The notes under the pieces are model-generated. The model saw nothing but the letters and a program-made list of their open reading frames with translations. It was not told the origin of the DNA and ran no database searches. This document shows positions 1-6,441 of a DNA stretch of 7,764 nt, piece after piece (the first letter of the stretch is position 1; each line of letters opens with the position of its first letter). Both the position numbers and the translations under genes were made by a program. The stretch comes from Coriobacteriaceae bacterium (GTDB lineage: Bacteria > Actinomycetota > Coriobacteriia > Coriobacteriales > Coriobacteriaceae), in contig CABJBO010000049.1 in assembly GCA_902363875.1 (NCBI GenBank), positions 1 through 7,764 of the forward strand. The letters run 5' to 3'.

Positions 1-41
1 CTTCCTCTGAGAAGTTCGCGAAGCCCACTTCTCAGAGGAAG
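1..41 (-). terminator. Perfect 15-bp hairpin downstream of xfp, probable terminator
   Basis: Bases 1-15 (CTTCCTCTGAGAAGT) are the exact reverse complement of 27-41, with an 11-nt loop at 16-26. The hairpin begins 43 bp past the xfp stop codon, so it is placed as the xfp terminator. Any T-tract for minus-strand transcription would lie left of base 1 and cannot be seen. No T-run follows on the plus strand. The stem may also continue beyond the window edge. Confidence 0.6.
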
Positions 42-84
42 GCGCCCGCCCGGAGGCGGCCCCAGCGCGAGACCGTCCCGGATG

Positions 85-2613
85 CTATTCGTTGTCGCCG
101 GCAGTTAGCTGCGTTGCGGAGAGCGCGCCGTCGGCTGCGGTTGCGGCAGCGGCGTCGGGCCAGACCCAGTCGGTAAAGGCCGGGTGATCGAAGCCCTCGT
201 CGCACGCGAACTCAAAGGCCTCGGTGCGGAAGGCCTCCCACTCATCAATCTGCTCGGCAAACTTATCGGCGTCGACCATGCGCAGCACGTCGGCGGCCAG
301 GGCCCAACGATCCATGTTGTTCAGGCGCAGCATGTCGAACGGCGTGGTCGTGGAGCCCTTCTCCTCGTAGCCGTGGACGCGGAACGCGTCGTGTCCGGGG
401 CGGTTCCAGATCAGGCGGCGAATCGTGCCGGCATAGGCGTGGAACGCGAAGAGCACGGGCTTCTCGCCGCAGCCAAACAGCTCAGCCCAGCGCTCGTCGC
501 TTATAGCCTGGTCGTTCTCGCAGACGTTCTGAATCTTGAGCAGATCGACCACGTTGACGAACCATACCTTGATGCCCAGCTCGCGCAGCATATCGGTTGC
601 AGCCAGAGCCTCGAGCGTCGGCACGTCGCCACACGTGGCGACCACGACGTCGGCCTCGCCGAGCGAGTCGGCGGTAGATGCCCACTCCCAATTTGCGACG
701 CCCTCGGCGAGCTCGGCCTTTGCCTCGTCGACCGTCTGGAAGGTCGGGGCGGGCTGCTTGCCGCAGAAGATGGCGTTGACGCAGTCGGTGGACTGGTAGA
801 CGCGCTCGGCCACGGCGAGAGCCATGTTAGCGTCGGCCGGATAGTAAGCGTTCACGATATGCGTGTCGTTGGCCTTGTTGAGCAGCAGGTCGATAAAGCC
901 AGGATCCTGGTGCGAGAAGCCGTTGTGGTCCTGACGCCAAACATGGCTCGACAGCAAAATGTTGAGGCCGCTGATGGGGGCACGCCACGGAATCTCGCGC
1001 TTGGTAGCCTCGAGCCACTTGCAGTGCTGGTTGACCATGGAGTCGACCACATGGACAAAGCTCTCGTAGGAGCTCCACACGCCGGAGCGGCCGGTGAGCA
1101 CATAGGCCTCGAGGAAGCCCTCGCACTGGTGCTCGGACAGCTGCTCGACAACCTTGCCGGAGCCAGCGAGCAGCTCGTCGTTGGCCTCGTCCTCGTAGAA
1201 GCCGGCATCCCACTGCTTCTTGGTCACCTTATAAGCGGCCTGCAGGCGGTTGGACGCGGTCTCGTCTGGACCGAAGATGCGGAAGTCGTCCATGTTCTTG
1301 GCCAGAACGTCGGCAGTGTACTCACCAAAGACGCGGGCAGCCTCGGTGGAGCCCCAACCATGGCCCTTCTCGGCGACGGGAATCTCGTGGGCGTGGATAT
1401 CGGGCAGCTCGAGCTCGCGACGCACCTTGCCGCCGTTCGCGTTGGGGTTGGCGCCAATACGCAGCTCGCCGGTCGGCATAAAGGCCGTTACCTCGGGGCG
1501 CACCTGGCCCTCGGGCGTAAAGAGCTCCTCGGGCTTGTAGGAGCGCAGCCACTCGCGCAGCACGCGGAAGTGCTCGTGAGTGTCCTTGGCGCTTGCCAGC
1601 GGCACCTGATGGGCGCGCCAGGAGTCCTCGGTCTTCTTGCCGTCGATCTGCTTGGGGCAGGTCCAGCCCTTGGGCGTACGGAACACAATCATGGGGTAGG
1701 CCGGGCGGACCACGGTCTCGCCCGCGGCAGCCTGGGCCTGCGCGGTGGCCTTGATGTCACAAATCTCGTCAAAGACCTGCTCAAACAGGGCGGCAAAGCG
1801 CTCATGGATGCTTGCGTGGCTCTCGTCGTCAAAGCCGGCGATAAAGAAGTGCGGCCTATAGCCCATACCCTCAAAGAACTTGGTGAGCTCTTCGTCGGAC
1901 ACGCGGGCGAGGATGGTGGGGTTGGCGATCTTGTAGCCGTTGAGGTGCAGGATCGGCAGGACGATACCGTCGGTTGCCGGGTTCACGAGCTTGTTGGACT
2001 GCCAAGAAGTCGCGAGCGGGCCGGTCTCGGACTCGCCGTCGCCCACCACGGCCACGGCTAGCAGGCTCGGGTTGTCCATGACGGCACCGTAAGCGTGGCT
2101 GAGCGTGTAGCCGAGCTCGCCGCCCTCGTGGATGGAGCCGGGCGTCTCGGGCGCAAAGTGGCTCGGGATGCCGCCGGGATAGGAGAACTGGCGGAAGAAC
2201 TTCTGCAGGCCGGCCTCGTCATTGGTGATGTCGGGGCGGATCTCGCGGTAAGTACCGTCGAGCAGCGACTGGGCGGTGCCGGCGGGGCCACCGTGACCCG
2301 GGCCCATCAAGAAAATGGCGTTCTGGTTGTGATCGGCAATAAGGCGGTTGACGTGGCCGAACAGGAAGTTGATGCCGGGCGTAGTGCCCCAGTGACCAAC
2401 CAGGCGATGCTTGACGTCCGGACGACCGAAGTCGCGCGCCTCGCCAGTCTTATCGTCGACAAAGTCAGCGCGCATCAGCGGGTTGGAGCGAAGGTAGATC
2501 TGACCGACGGACAGGTAGTTCGAAGCGCGCCAATACAGATCGACACCCTCGAGCTCGGAAGCCGGCACCTCGTGCCCCAGCTTTTGCCACGGCGTCCCCA
2601 GTGTTTTAGCCAT
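85..2613 (-). CDS. xfp: Xylulose-5-phosphate/fructose-6-phosphate phosphoketolase
   Basis: 842-aa cytosolic thiamine-diphosphate enzyme. The family cleaves xylulose-5-P (and, in bifidobacterial-type enzymes, fructose-6-P) with phosphate to acetyl phosphate plus glyceraldehyde-3-P or erythrose-4-P, the key step of the phosphoketolase or bifid shunt. Visible signatures are GHWGTTPG (73-80), [13 protein letters not shown] (104-116), EGGELGY (163-169), the ThDP/Mg motif GDGESETGP (191-199) with [10 protein letters not shown] (223-232), SSYESF (514-519) and [11 protein letters not shown] (562-572). His74, His107, His152 and His335 align with active-site histidines of the bifidobacterial enzyme as I recall it. 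Length is slightly above the roughly 825 aa of bifidobacterial Xfp, partly from an insert of about 10 residues near 51-65. The ATG at 2613 is preceded by GAAGGGA, 8 nt upstream. Dual substrate use is inferred from similarity. No frameshift or missing motif was seen. Confidence 0.97.
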   Translation of the reverse strand: MAKTLGTPWQKLGHEVPASELEGVDLYWRASNYLSVGQIYLRSNPLMRADFVDDKTGEARDFGRPDVKHRLVGHWGTTPGINFLFGHVNRLIADHNQNAIFLMGPGHGGPAGTAQSLLDGTYREIRPDITNDEAGLQKFFRQFSYPGGIPSHFAPETPGSIHEGGELGYTLSHAYGAVMDNPSLLAVAVVGDGESETGPLATSWQSNKLVNPATDGIVLPILHLNGYKIANPTILARVSDEELTKFFEGMGYRPHFFIAGFDDESHASIHERFAALFEQVFDEICDIKATAQAQAAAGETVVRPAYPMIVFRTPKGWTCPKQIDGKKTEDSWRAHQVPLASAKDTHEHFRVLREWLRSYKPEELFTPEGQVRPEVTAFMPTGELRIGANPNANGGKVRRELELPDIHAHEIPVAEKGHGWGSTEAARVFGEYTADVLAKNMDDFRIFGPDETASNRLQAAYKVTKKQWDAGFYEDEANDELLAGSGKVVEQLSEHQCEGFLEAYVLTGRSGVWSSYESFVHVVDSMVNQHCKWLEATKREIPWRAPISGLNILLSSHVWRQDHNGFSHQDPGFIDLLLNKANDTHIVNAYYPADANMALAVAERVYQSTDCVNAIFCGKQPAPTFQTVDEAKAELAEGVANWEWASTADSLGEADVVVATCGDVPTLEALAATDMLRELGIKVWFVNVVDLLKIQNVCENDQAISDERWAELFGCGEKPVLFAFHAYAGTIRRLIWNRPGHDAFRVHGYEEKGSTTTPFDMLRLNNMDRWALAADVLRMVDADKFAEQIDEWEAFRTEAFEFACDEGFDHPAFTDWVWPDAAAATAADGALSATQLTAGDNE

Positions 2614-2621
2614 TGTTTATG

Positions 2622-2628
2622 TCCCTTC
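2622..2628 (-). promoter_or_regulatory. Ribosome binding site of xfp
   Basis: On the minus strand GAAGGGA lies 8 nt before the ATG. It fixes the start at 2613, where the protein begins [13 protein letters not shown], collinear with the N-terminus of bifidobacterial phosphoketolases. Confidence 0.75.
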
Positions 2629-2671
2629 GCTGCGCGGTCACCCTCCGATACGGCAACCATTCGTTGGGACT

Positions 2672-2677
2672 AGTATA
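2672..2677 (-). promoter_or_regulatory. Predicted -10 box of the xfp promoter
   Basis: The minus strand reads TATACT (5 of 6 to TATAAT), about 58 bp before the xfp ATG, giving an untranslated leader of roughly 50 nt. At 17-bp spacing the -35 position reads CCATGA, a poor match to TTGACA. One operator-like palindrome fills the -10/-35 spacer and a second lies just upstream, so the promoter is probably under direct regulator control. Confidence 0.55.
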
Positions 2678-2682
2678 TTTGC

Positions 2683-2694
2683 TAAAACGTTTTA
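2683..2694. promoter_or_regulatory. LacI-type operator 1 in the xfp promoter
   Basis: TAAAACGTTTTA is a perfect 12-bp palindrome centred on CG at 2688-2689, the usual form of LacI/GalR-family operators. It falls between the predicted -10 and -35 of xfp. With operator 2 it shares the 15-bp direct repeat AAAACGTTTTATCAT (2684-2698 and 2705-2719). The likely binder is the LacI-family protein encoded immediately upstream; this is inferred. Confidence 0.7.
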
Positions 2695-2700
2695 TCATGG

Positions 2701-2718
2701 TGAAAAAACGTTTTATCA
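2701..2718. promoter_or_regulatory. LacI-type operator 2 upstream of the xfp promoter
   Basis: TGAAAAAACGTTTTATCA is an 18-bp palindrome with a single mismatched pair (2704/2715), centred on CG at 2709-2710. Its centre is 21 bp from operator 1, two helical turns, so both sites face the same side of the DNA. It lies near -44 from the predicted start of transcription. The implied half-site is TGATAAAAC, which recurs at 3909-3925. Confidence 0.7.
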
Positions 2719-2805
2719 TCTCTATCAAACACACCAATTGGCAAAACGTAACATTCACCTGCGGCATTGCCTGTCACAGATGCTCCACATTCGATCTTCT
2801 CGAAT

Positions 2806-2823
2806 TGATAAACATGTTTAGTT
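2806..2823. promoter_or_regulatory. Possible auxiliary operator at the end of the regulator gene
   Basis: TAAACATGTTTA (2809-2820) is a perfect 12-bp palindrome that includes the regulator's stop codon. Its left half, TGATAAAC (2806-2813), matches the operator half-site, but the right half does not continue as TTTATCA. Its centre is 105 bp from operator 2. It is either a weaker auxiliary site or chance in an AT-rich stretch. Confidence 0.3.
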
Positions 2824-3846
2824 GTATTTAGTAAGTTCTAGAACGCTGCCCTTCACAATGAGAGCAGGCTCCAGAACCACTTCTTCGGCACGCCTGCCGC
2901 CCTTGCCGGCAAGACGTTTGGACATGCAACCAAAGGCATGCTCGGCAAGCACGCCCGGATCCTGCTCGATCGCGGTCAGCGCCGGCTCAAAGAGAACGTC
3001 GGCAGCCGAGTTGTCATAGCTCACCACCGAGATATCGCCCGGGATGCTCTTCCCCATCTCGTGCAAGCGCTTGAGCAAACCGAGGGCGATGTTGTCCGAA
3101 CTTGCGAACACGGCGGTGGCATCGGTTGCGAGCACCGCCTCCGAGGCCTCGTAGGCACTCGGAATGTAGTACTCGCTCTCGAACTCCAAGCGCGCGTCGA
3201 TGGGCAGGCCAACCTCGCGCAGCGCGCGTTCATAGCCGGCAAGTCGTTTGCGACCCGTATTGGAGCGACGCGCGTTAACCAAGCAGGCAATACGGCGGTG
3301 GCCTTGCTCGATCAGATAGCGGGTGGCCATATAGCCGCCCATCTCGTGGTCGAACATCACCTTGTCGCACTCGAGCCCCTCAATGGCACGGTCGACCATT
3401 ACGGCCGGGATGGGCAGGTGGCTGACTTCTTCGCGCAGGGCGCGGTCGTCGGAGAACTCGTCACCTACCACCAGGAAGACGCCATCAACGCCACGCGTCA
3501 CCAGCTGGCGCAGCAGCTCCAGATCGTCATCGGCGCTTCCGCCCGAGCTGGTAATAAAAAGCGCGTAGCCGTCCTCGCGGCAGCGCTTTTCCAAGCTGCC
3601 GGCGAGCGAGGCGAAAAAGCGGCTCTCGATGTTGGGGACGATAAGGCCCAGGGTGCGCGACTCGCGCATGACCAGGCTGCGCGCGATCTGGTTGGGAACA
3701 TAGTGATTGCGCGCCGCAACCTCCTTGATGAGTTTGCGGTTTTCTTCCGAGATGCGACAGGGCCGATTATTGAGAACAAGCGAGACCGACGAAGGGGAAA
3801 GCCCCACCTCTTGGGCAATCTGCTTGAGGGTGACTTTGTTGGCCAT
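2818..3846 (-). CDS. LacI/GalR-family transcriptional regulator
   Basis: 342-aa cytosolic DNA-binding regulator of normal family length. The N-terminal helix-turn-helix covers about residues 5-26 (TLKQIAQEVGLSPSSVSLVL), followed by the hinge helix YVPNQIARSLV (49-59), whose Leu58 is the usual minor-groove lever. Residues 65-342 form the periplasmic-binding-protein-like sugar-sensing core, with GLIVPNIESRFFA (67-79), FASSDNIALG (247-256) and ISVVSYDNS (272-280). The ATG at 3846 follows the strong GGAAGGAG about 4 nt upstream, and homology begins exactly there, although the reading frame stays open further upstream. It lies 204 bp upstream of xfp on the same strand, with matching palindromes in both promoters, so control of xfp and of itself is likely. 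The effector is unknown; a pentose or sugar phosphate is a guess. Confidence 0.95.
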   Translation of the reverse strand: MANKVTLKQIAQEVGLSPSSVSLVLNNRPCRISEENRKLIKEVAARNHYVPNQIARSLVMRESRTLGLIVPNIESRFFASLAGSLEKRCREDGYALFITSSGGSADDDLELLRQLVTRGVDGVFLVVGDEFSDDRALREEVSHLPIPAVMVDRAIEGLECDKVMFDHEMGGYMATRYLIEQGHRRIACLVNARRSNTGRKRLAGYERALREVGLPIDARLEFESEYYIPSAYEASEAVLATDATAVFASSDNIALGLLKRLHEMGKSIPGDISVVSYDNSAADVLFEPALTAIEQDPGVLAEHAFGCMSKRLAGKGGRRAEEVVLEPALIVKGSVLELTKYN

Positions 3847-3850
3847 CTCG

Positions 3851-3857
3851 CTCCTTC
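3851..3857 (-). promoter_or_regulatory. Ribosome binding site of the LacI-family gene
   Basis: The minus strand carries GGAAGGAG immediately before CGAG-ATG, a near-consensus Shine-Dalgarno. It decides the start at 3846, because the same frame runs open for more than 1 kb upstream through sequence antisense to murB. Confidence 0.8.
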
Positions 3858-3881
3858 CGGGTTTACGCGCAATCTCTTGAA

Positions 3882-3887
3882 AGTATA
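3882..3887 (-). promoter_or_regulatory. Predicted -10 box of the LacI-family gene promoter
   Basis: The minus strand reads CGCTATACT, with TATACT as the -10 box, giving a leader of about 30 nt before the ATG. The -35 position at 17-bp spacing reads CATCGA, a poor match. The palindrome at 3909-3925 overlaps this -35 region. Confidence 0.5.
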
Positions 3888-3908
3888 GCGACTGCCCCTC
3901 TACCTCGA

Positions 3909-3925
3909 TGATAAACACTTTATCA
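3909..3925. promoter_or_regulatory. Operator-like palindrome in the regulator's own promoter
   Basis: TGATAAACACTTTATCA has perfect 7-bp arms, TGATAAA and TTTATCA, around CAC. The arms match the outer half-sites of xfp operator 2 (TGATAAAAC on the minus strand). The central spacing is one base shorter than in the xfp sites. Its centre is near -42 from the predicted regulator transcription start, comparable to operator 2 at xfp, which suggests autoregulation. A further lone half-site, GTTTTATC, lies at 3941-3948 towards murB. Confidence 0.6.
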
Positions 3926-3980
3926 ATCCGGTGGACGGCAGTTTTATCGCCGCCAGCGCACCAAATACATCTGGGTGGGG

Positions 3981-3986
3981 TATATT
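3981..3986 (+). promoter_or_regulatory. Candidate -10 box of the murB promoter
   Basis: TATATT (5 of 6 to consensus) lies 43 bp before the murB ATG. No good -35 is visible at 16-18 bp. The murB and LacI-family promoters are divergent within 183 bp, so regulator binding at 3909-3925 could also affect murB, but the site is about 64 bp upstream of this box. Confidence 0.4.
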
Positions 3987-4029
3987 GCAATCGATTGATG
4001 AGAACGACCACCAAAAGGCGGATATTCGT

Positions 4030-4992
4030 ATGCACGAGAACGATTTTTTTAACGAGGACCTGCTGTGCGCGCTCGCTGGCGTTGCCGGCGAGGACAACGT
4101 GCTGATGAGCGAGCCCATGCGCGAGCACACCACGTTTAAGATCGGCGGTCCGGCCGACGTCTTTGTCACGCCCGATACTGAGCAGGGCCTCGTCGCCACG
4201 CTCGATACCTGCTATCGCTGCGACCTGCCACTCACCATCGTGGGCAACGGCTCCGACTTGCTCGTCGGCGACAAGGGCATCCGCGGCGTCGTCGTAGCGC
4301 TGGGCGAGGGCCTCTCCGACATTACGGTCGACGGCACGCACGTCACGGCGGCAGCCGGCGCCTTGCTTTCCGATGTCGCAGCCGCGGCAGCCGAGGCCGG
4401 CCTTACCAGCATGGAGCCCATCTCGGGCATTCCCGGATCGGTCGGCGGTGCCTGCTACATGAACGCCGGAGCATACGGCGCTTGCATGGCCGATGTGCTG
4501 GAGTCCGTGCGCGTCTACAAGCCCGCCCGCATGCTCGACGACGGCACCCGCGGTAGCGGCAGCATTATCGAGTTCGATGTCGATGAGCTCAACCTGGGCT
4601 ATCGCAAGAGCCGCATTGCCGACGACGGTTTCATCGTGCTTTCGGCCACTTTCAATCTCGCCCCGGGCAACGCCGCGATGATCAAGGCCGACATGGACGA
4701 CTACCGCCAGCGCCGCGAGGACAAGCAGCCGCTCGACATGCCGAGTGCCGGCTCCACCTTCAAGCGCCCCGAGGGCCACTTTGCCGGCAAACTCATCATG
4801 GATGCCGGCCTGCGCGGCCATGCTGTCGGCGGCGCGCAGGTAAGCGAAAAGCACTGCGGCTTTATCGTCAACGCCGACCACGCCACCGCCGCCGACGTCG
4901 ACGAACTCATCCGCCACATTCAAGCAACCGTCAAGGACCAATTCGGAGTAGACCTACAACCCGAAGTCCACCGAGTCGGCGAATTCCTTTAA
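4030..4992 (+). CDS. murB: UDP-N-acetylenolpyruvoylglucosamine reductase (MurB, type II)
   Basis: 320-aa cytosolic FAD enzyme that uses NADPH to reduce UDP-GlcNAc-enolpyruvate to UDP-MurNAc, the second committed step of peptidoglycan precursor synthesis. FAD-domain motifs are TFKIGGPADVFV (35-46), VGNGSDLLVGDKGIRG (71-86) and GIPGSVGGACYMNAGAYG (133-150). GYRKSR (190-195) supplies the substrate-site Arg192. PSAGSTFKRP (238-247) carries Ser242, the expected proton donor, and PEVHRVG (311-317) carries the conserved Glu312. This is the short type II layout without the extra loop of E. coli MurB. The frame is open for 33 further codons upstream, but the ATG at 4030 follows a modest AAAAGGCGG and gives the usual N-terminus. 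The gene is monocistronic: divergent from the LacI-family gene and closed by a terminator 4 bp after the stop. Confidence 0.97.
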   Translation: MHENDFFNEDLLCALAGVAGEDNVLMSEPMREHTTFKIGGPADVFVTPDTEQGLVATLDTCYRCDLPLTIVGNGSDLLVGDKGIRGVVVALGEGLSDITVDGTHVTAAAGALLSDVAAAAAEAGLTSMEPISGIPGSVGGACYMNAGAYGACMADVLESVRVYKPARMLDDGTRGSGSIIEFDVDELNLGYRKSRIADDGFIVLSATFNLAPGNAAMIKADMDDYRQRREDKQPLDMPSAGSTFKRPEGHFAGKLIMDAGLRGHAVGGAQVSEKHCGFIVNADHATAADVDELIRHIQATVKDQFGVDLQPEVHRVGEFL

Positions 4993-4996
4993 CAAA

Positions 4997-5030
4997 GAAG
5001 GCCCCGAAAGGGGCCTTCACTTTCTTTTAT
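4997..5030 (+). terminator. Rho-independent terminator of murB
   Basis: The stem GAAGGCCCC (4997-5005) pairs perfectly with GGGGCCTTC (5010-5018) around a GAAA tetraloop, followed by the T-rich ACTTTCTTTTAT. It begins 4 bp after the murB stop. On the opposite strand the stem is followed by TTTGTT, so weak bidirectional activity is possible. Confidence 0.9.
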
Positions 5031-5073
5031 TCAGACAACCAGTCCGGTGAGTTGTGCTCAGGACCCGAGAGAA

Positions 5074-5203
5074 CCGCGTGCCCGCCCGCGATATATTTGA
5101 TTGATCGCGAGTTCCGCACGCAAAGAAGGCCACTTAATGTGGCCTTCGTCTTGCGCAGGACTGCCCGAGCAGGCAATCAAATATATCGCGGGCGGGCACG
5201 CGG
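5074..5203. repeat. 130-bp nested inverted repeat with perfect 30-bp arms
   Basis: Bases 5074-5103 are the exact reverse complement of 5174-5203. Each arm joins a GC-rich outer half (CCGCGTGCCCGCCCGCG) to an AT-rich inner half (ATATATTTGATTG). The 70-bp interior continues as an imperfect stem, including CGCAA (5119-5123) with TTGCG (5151-5155), and ends in a 9-bp hairpin at 5125-5147. It lies between two convergent genes, and the right arm ends 11 bp from the hydrolase stop codon. No target-site duplication is seen at its edges and it encodes no protein. It could be a small mobile or repetitive extragenic element, or an unusually long two-way terminator. Confidence 0.85.
5125..5147 (-). terminator. 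Hairpin at the core of the inverted repeat, candidate terminator of the hydrolase gene
   Basis: GAAGGCCAC (5125-5133) pairs perfectly with GTGGCCTTC (5139-5147) around a 5-nt loop. On the minus strand the stem is followed by TTTGCG, a short T-run, and it lies about 70 bp past the hydrolase stop. The flanking CAAAGAAGGCC is identical to the murB terminator at 4993-5003, so both probably derive from one common terminator style. Confidence 0.55.
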
Positions 5204-5214
5204 CCCCGTCGGCT

Positions 5215-6420
5215 TTACGACAGCGCAATACCGCCGAGCCAGCCCCAGCGCACGCCAGAGCCAGTACCATAAAAGCTAATGAACGAATCGAGCGACTTCG
5301 ATGTAATGGCGCCCTCGTTGCTCATAACGATGCCGCCGCCAACATAGATGCCCACATGGCCATACAGCAGGCCCGGCGTACCGGTGCCGCTATGCGAGGA
5401 GTCAGCCACAATCATGCCCACCTGCAGCGCCGAGCGGTCGGAGCTATAGCACCAGGCGTTAAACATATCGCACGCGTTACCGCCAAAGTAGCCAACGCCG
5501 GCGTTACGGAAGACATTGGTAACCCACGCCGCGCACCAGTTCTGACCCGGCGAAGGCGTGGAGTAGCACGCGTTGACGACGGCCTGCTGCTTGCCCGAGC
5601 CGGCATTCTGCTGCGGAGTTCCGGGCGCATACGATCCACCGCCCGAGCTCGAACCACCCGAGTAGGAATTGTTCTTGTTCGCGGCGGCCGCGGCAGCGGC
5701 GGCCTTCCTAGCGGCCTCCTCGGCCTGGGCGGCAGCGAGAATCTCGGAATCGCGCTGAGCCATGAGCTCCTTGACGTCGTCGGAAAGACCGTTCAGCACG
5801 GTCTGGACTTCTTGCTGCTTGGCCTGCATATCCTGCATCTGAGCCGTCTGCTGGTCCTTGAGTTTCTCCAGGTTGGCCTTTTGTGCTTCGAGCTCGGTCT
5901 TCTGCGCGTCGAGCTCAGCCTGAATCGTCTGGATATCCTCGATGGCATCGCGGTCGCTCTTGTTGATCTTCTCAACGTAATGCGCGTTGGCGACGAGTTC
6001 CTCAAACGAGCCAGAGGCCAGCAGCAGCGACAGGATGTTCGTACCGCCGGACTTGTAGCTGGCGGCCACGCGATCGGAAAGGTCGTTGCGCTTCTTCTTG
6101 AGCTCGGCCTTCTTTTCATCGATCTGGGCCTGCGTGTCGTCAATCTTGCCCTGGACATTCTCGATGTCGTTGAGGGTCTGGGCATTCTTGTTGGCGAGCG
6201 CCGCGTACTCATTGGCAATGCTGTCGAGCTGAGCCTGGACCTCGTCGAGCTGGGCCTGGGCGGCATTCAGTTTGTCGGTGGTTTCTTGACTGGCCTCAGC
6301 CGCATGGGCGCGGGCGGGCAGGCCAAAAAGAACAGCCGCAGAAGCGGCGCCGAAAAGAGCCTTAAGGGCAGTGCGGCGCGAAAGCTCCTGCGTAAAGATG
6401 GAATCGTTGTTTGGTGACAT
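5215..6420 (-). CDS. Secreted PcsB/CwlO-like peptidoglycan hydrolase (coiled coil plus NlpC/P60- or CHAP-type domain)
   Basis: 401-aa exported protein. Residues 14-20 read SRRTALK, close to a twin-arginine motif, followed by a hydrophobic stretch and ARAHA-AEA, giving likely cleavage near 40-43. Residues 45-235 are a long Gln/Glu/Lys/Ala-rich coiled coil with an insert around 121-152 (SYKSGG, LSLLLASGSFEELVAN) typical of the PcsB/CwlO/RipA N-terminal domain. An Ala-rich run (239-247) and a Gly/Ser linker (252-275) lead to a peptidase domain from about 280. Cys296 (NWCAAWV) and His355 (YGHVGIYVGGG), 59 residues apart, form the expected catalytic pair; Asn368 is a candidate third residue. In this group such enzymes cut peptidoglycan peptides at division, often gated by FtsEX through the coiled coil; that is inferred here. 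The ATG at 6420 follows ACGGAG with 5-nt spacing. Confidence 0.9.
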   Translation of the reverse strand: MSPNNDSIFTQELSRRTALKALFGAASAAVLFGLPARAHAAEASQETTDKLNAAQAQLDEVQAQLDSIANEYAALANKNAQTLNDIENVQGKIDDTQAQIDEKKAELKKKRNDLSDRVAASYKSGGTNILSLLLASGSFEELVANAHYVEKINKSDRDAIEDIQTIQAELDAQKTELEAQKANLEKLKDQQTAQMQDMQAKQQEVQTVLNGLSDDVKELMAQRDSEILAAAQAEEAARKAAAAAAAANKNNSYSGGSSSGGGSYAPGTPQQNAGSGKQQAVVNACYSTPSPGQNWCAAWVTNVFRNAGVGYFGGNACDMFNAWCYSSDRSALQVGMIVADSSHSGTGTPGLLYGHVGIYVGGGIVMSNEGAITSKSLDSFISFYGTGSGVRWGWLGGIALS

Positions 6421-6441
6421 ATGTACTCCGTTACATGCTTA

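Noticed and set aside
46..59. Small GC hairpin (5-bp stem CCGCC/GGCGG) between the xfp stop and the 1-41 hairpin
   Set aside because: It is short and expected by chance in such GC-rich sequence, with no T-tract.
184..2061. Long plus-strand open frame (about 625 codons) antisense to xfp
   Set aside because: It is a frame kept open by GC-rich codon bias opposite a clear phosphoketolase. The translation is low-complexity, rich in Leu, Gly, Val and Ala, with no recognisable domain.
2789..2805. Hairpin ATTCGA-TCTTC-TCGAAT after the LacI-family gene as an intrinsic terminator
   Set aside because: The stem is only 6 bp and AT-rich, with no following T-run on either strand. Read-through into xfp cannot be excluded.
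2938..3888. Plus-strand open frame antisense to the LacI-family gene
   Set aside because: No ribosome site or domain was seen. It mirrors the coding strand of a well-supported regulator.
3847..4941. In-frame upstream extension of the LacI-family gene (minus strand) through murB
   Set aside because: The extension is antisense to murB. Homology and a strong Shine-Dalgarno place the start at 3846.
5104..5173. Phase-variable invertible promoter between the 30-bp arms
   Set aside because: No -10/-35 pair points out of the segment on either strand. The core is itself nearly symmetric, so inversion would change little. No recombinase gene lies nearby.
5052..5279. Short open frames on both strands across the 130-bp inverted repeat
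   Set aside because: They arise from the repeat arms, both reading IYRGRARG, and lack ribosome sites. The palindromic DNA explains them.
5101..6417. Plus-strand open frame of about 438 codons antisense to the hydrolase
   Set aside because: Its Leu/Gly-repeat translation is the reverse reading of the coiled-coil gene, whose signal peptide and catalytic motifs are clear.
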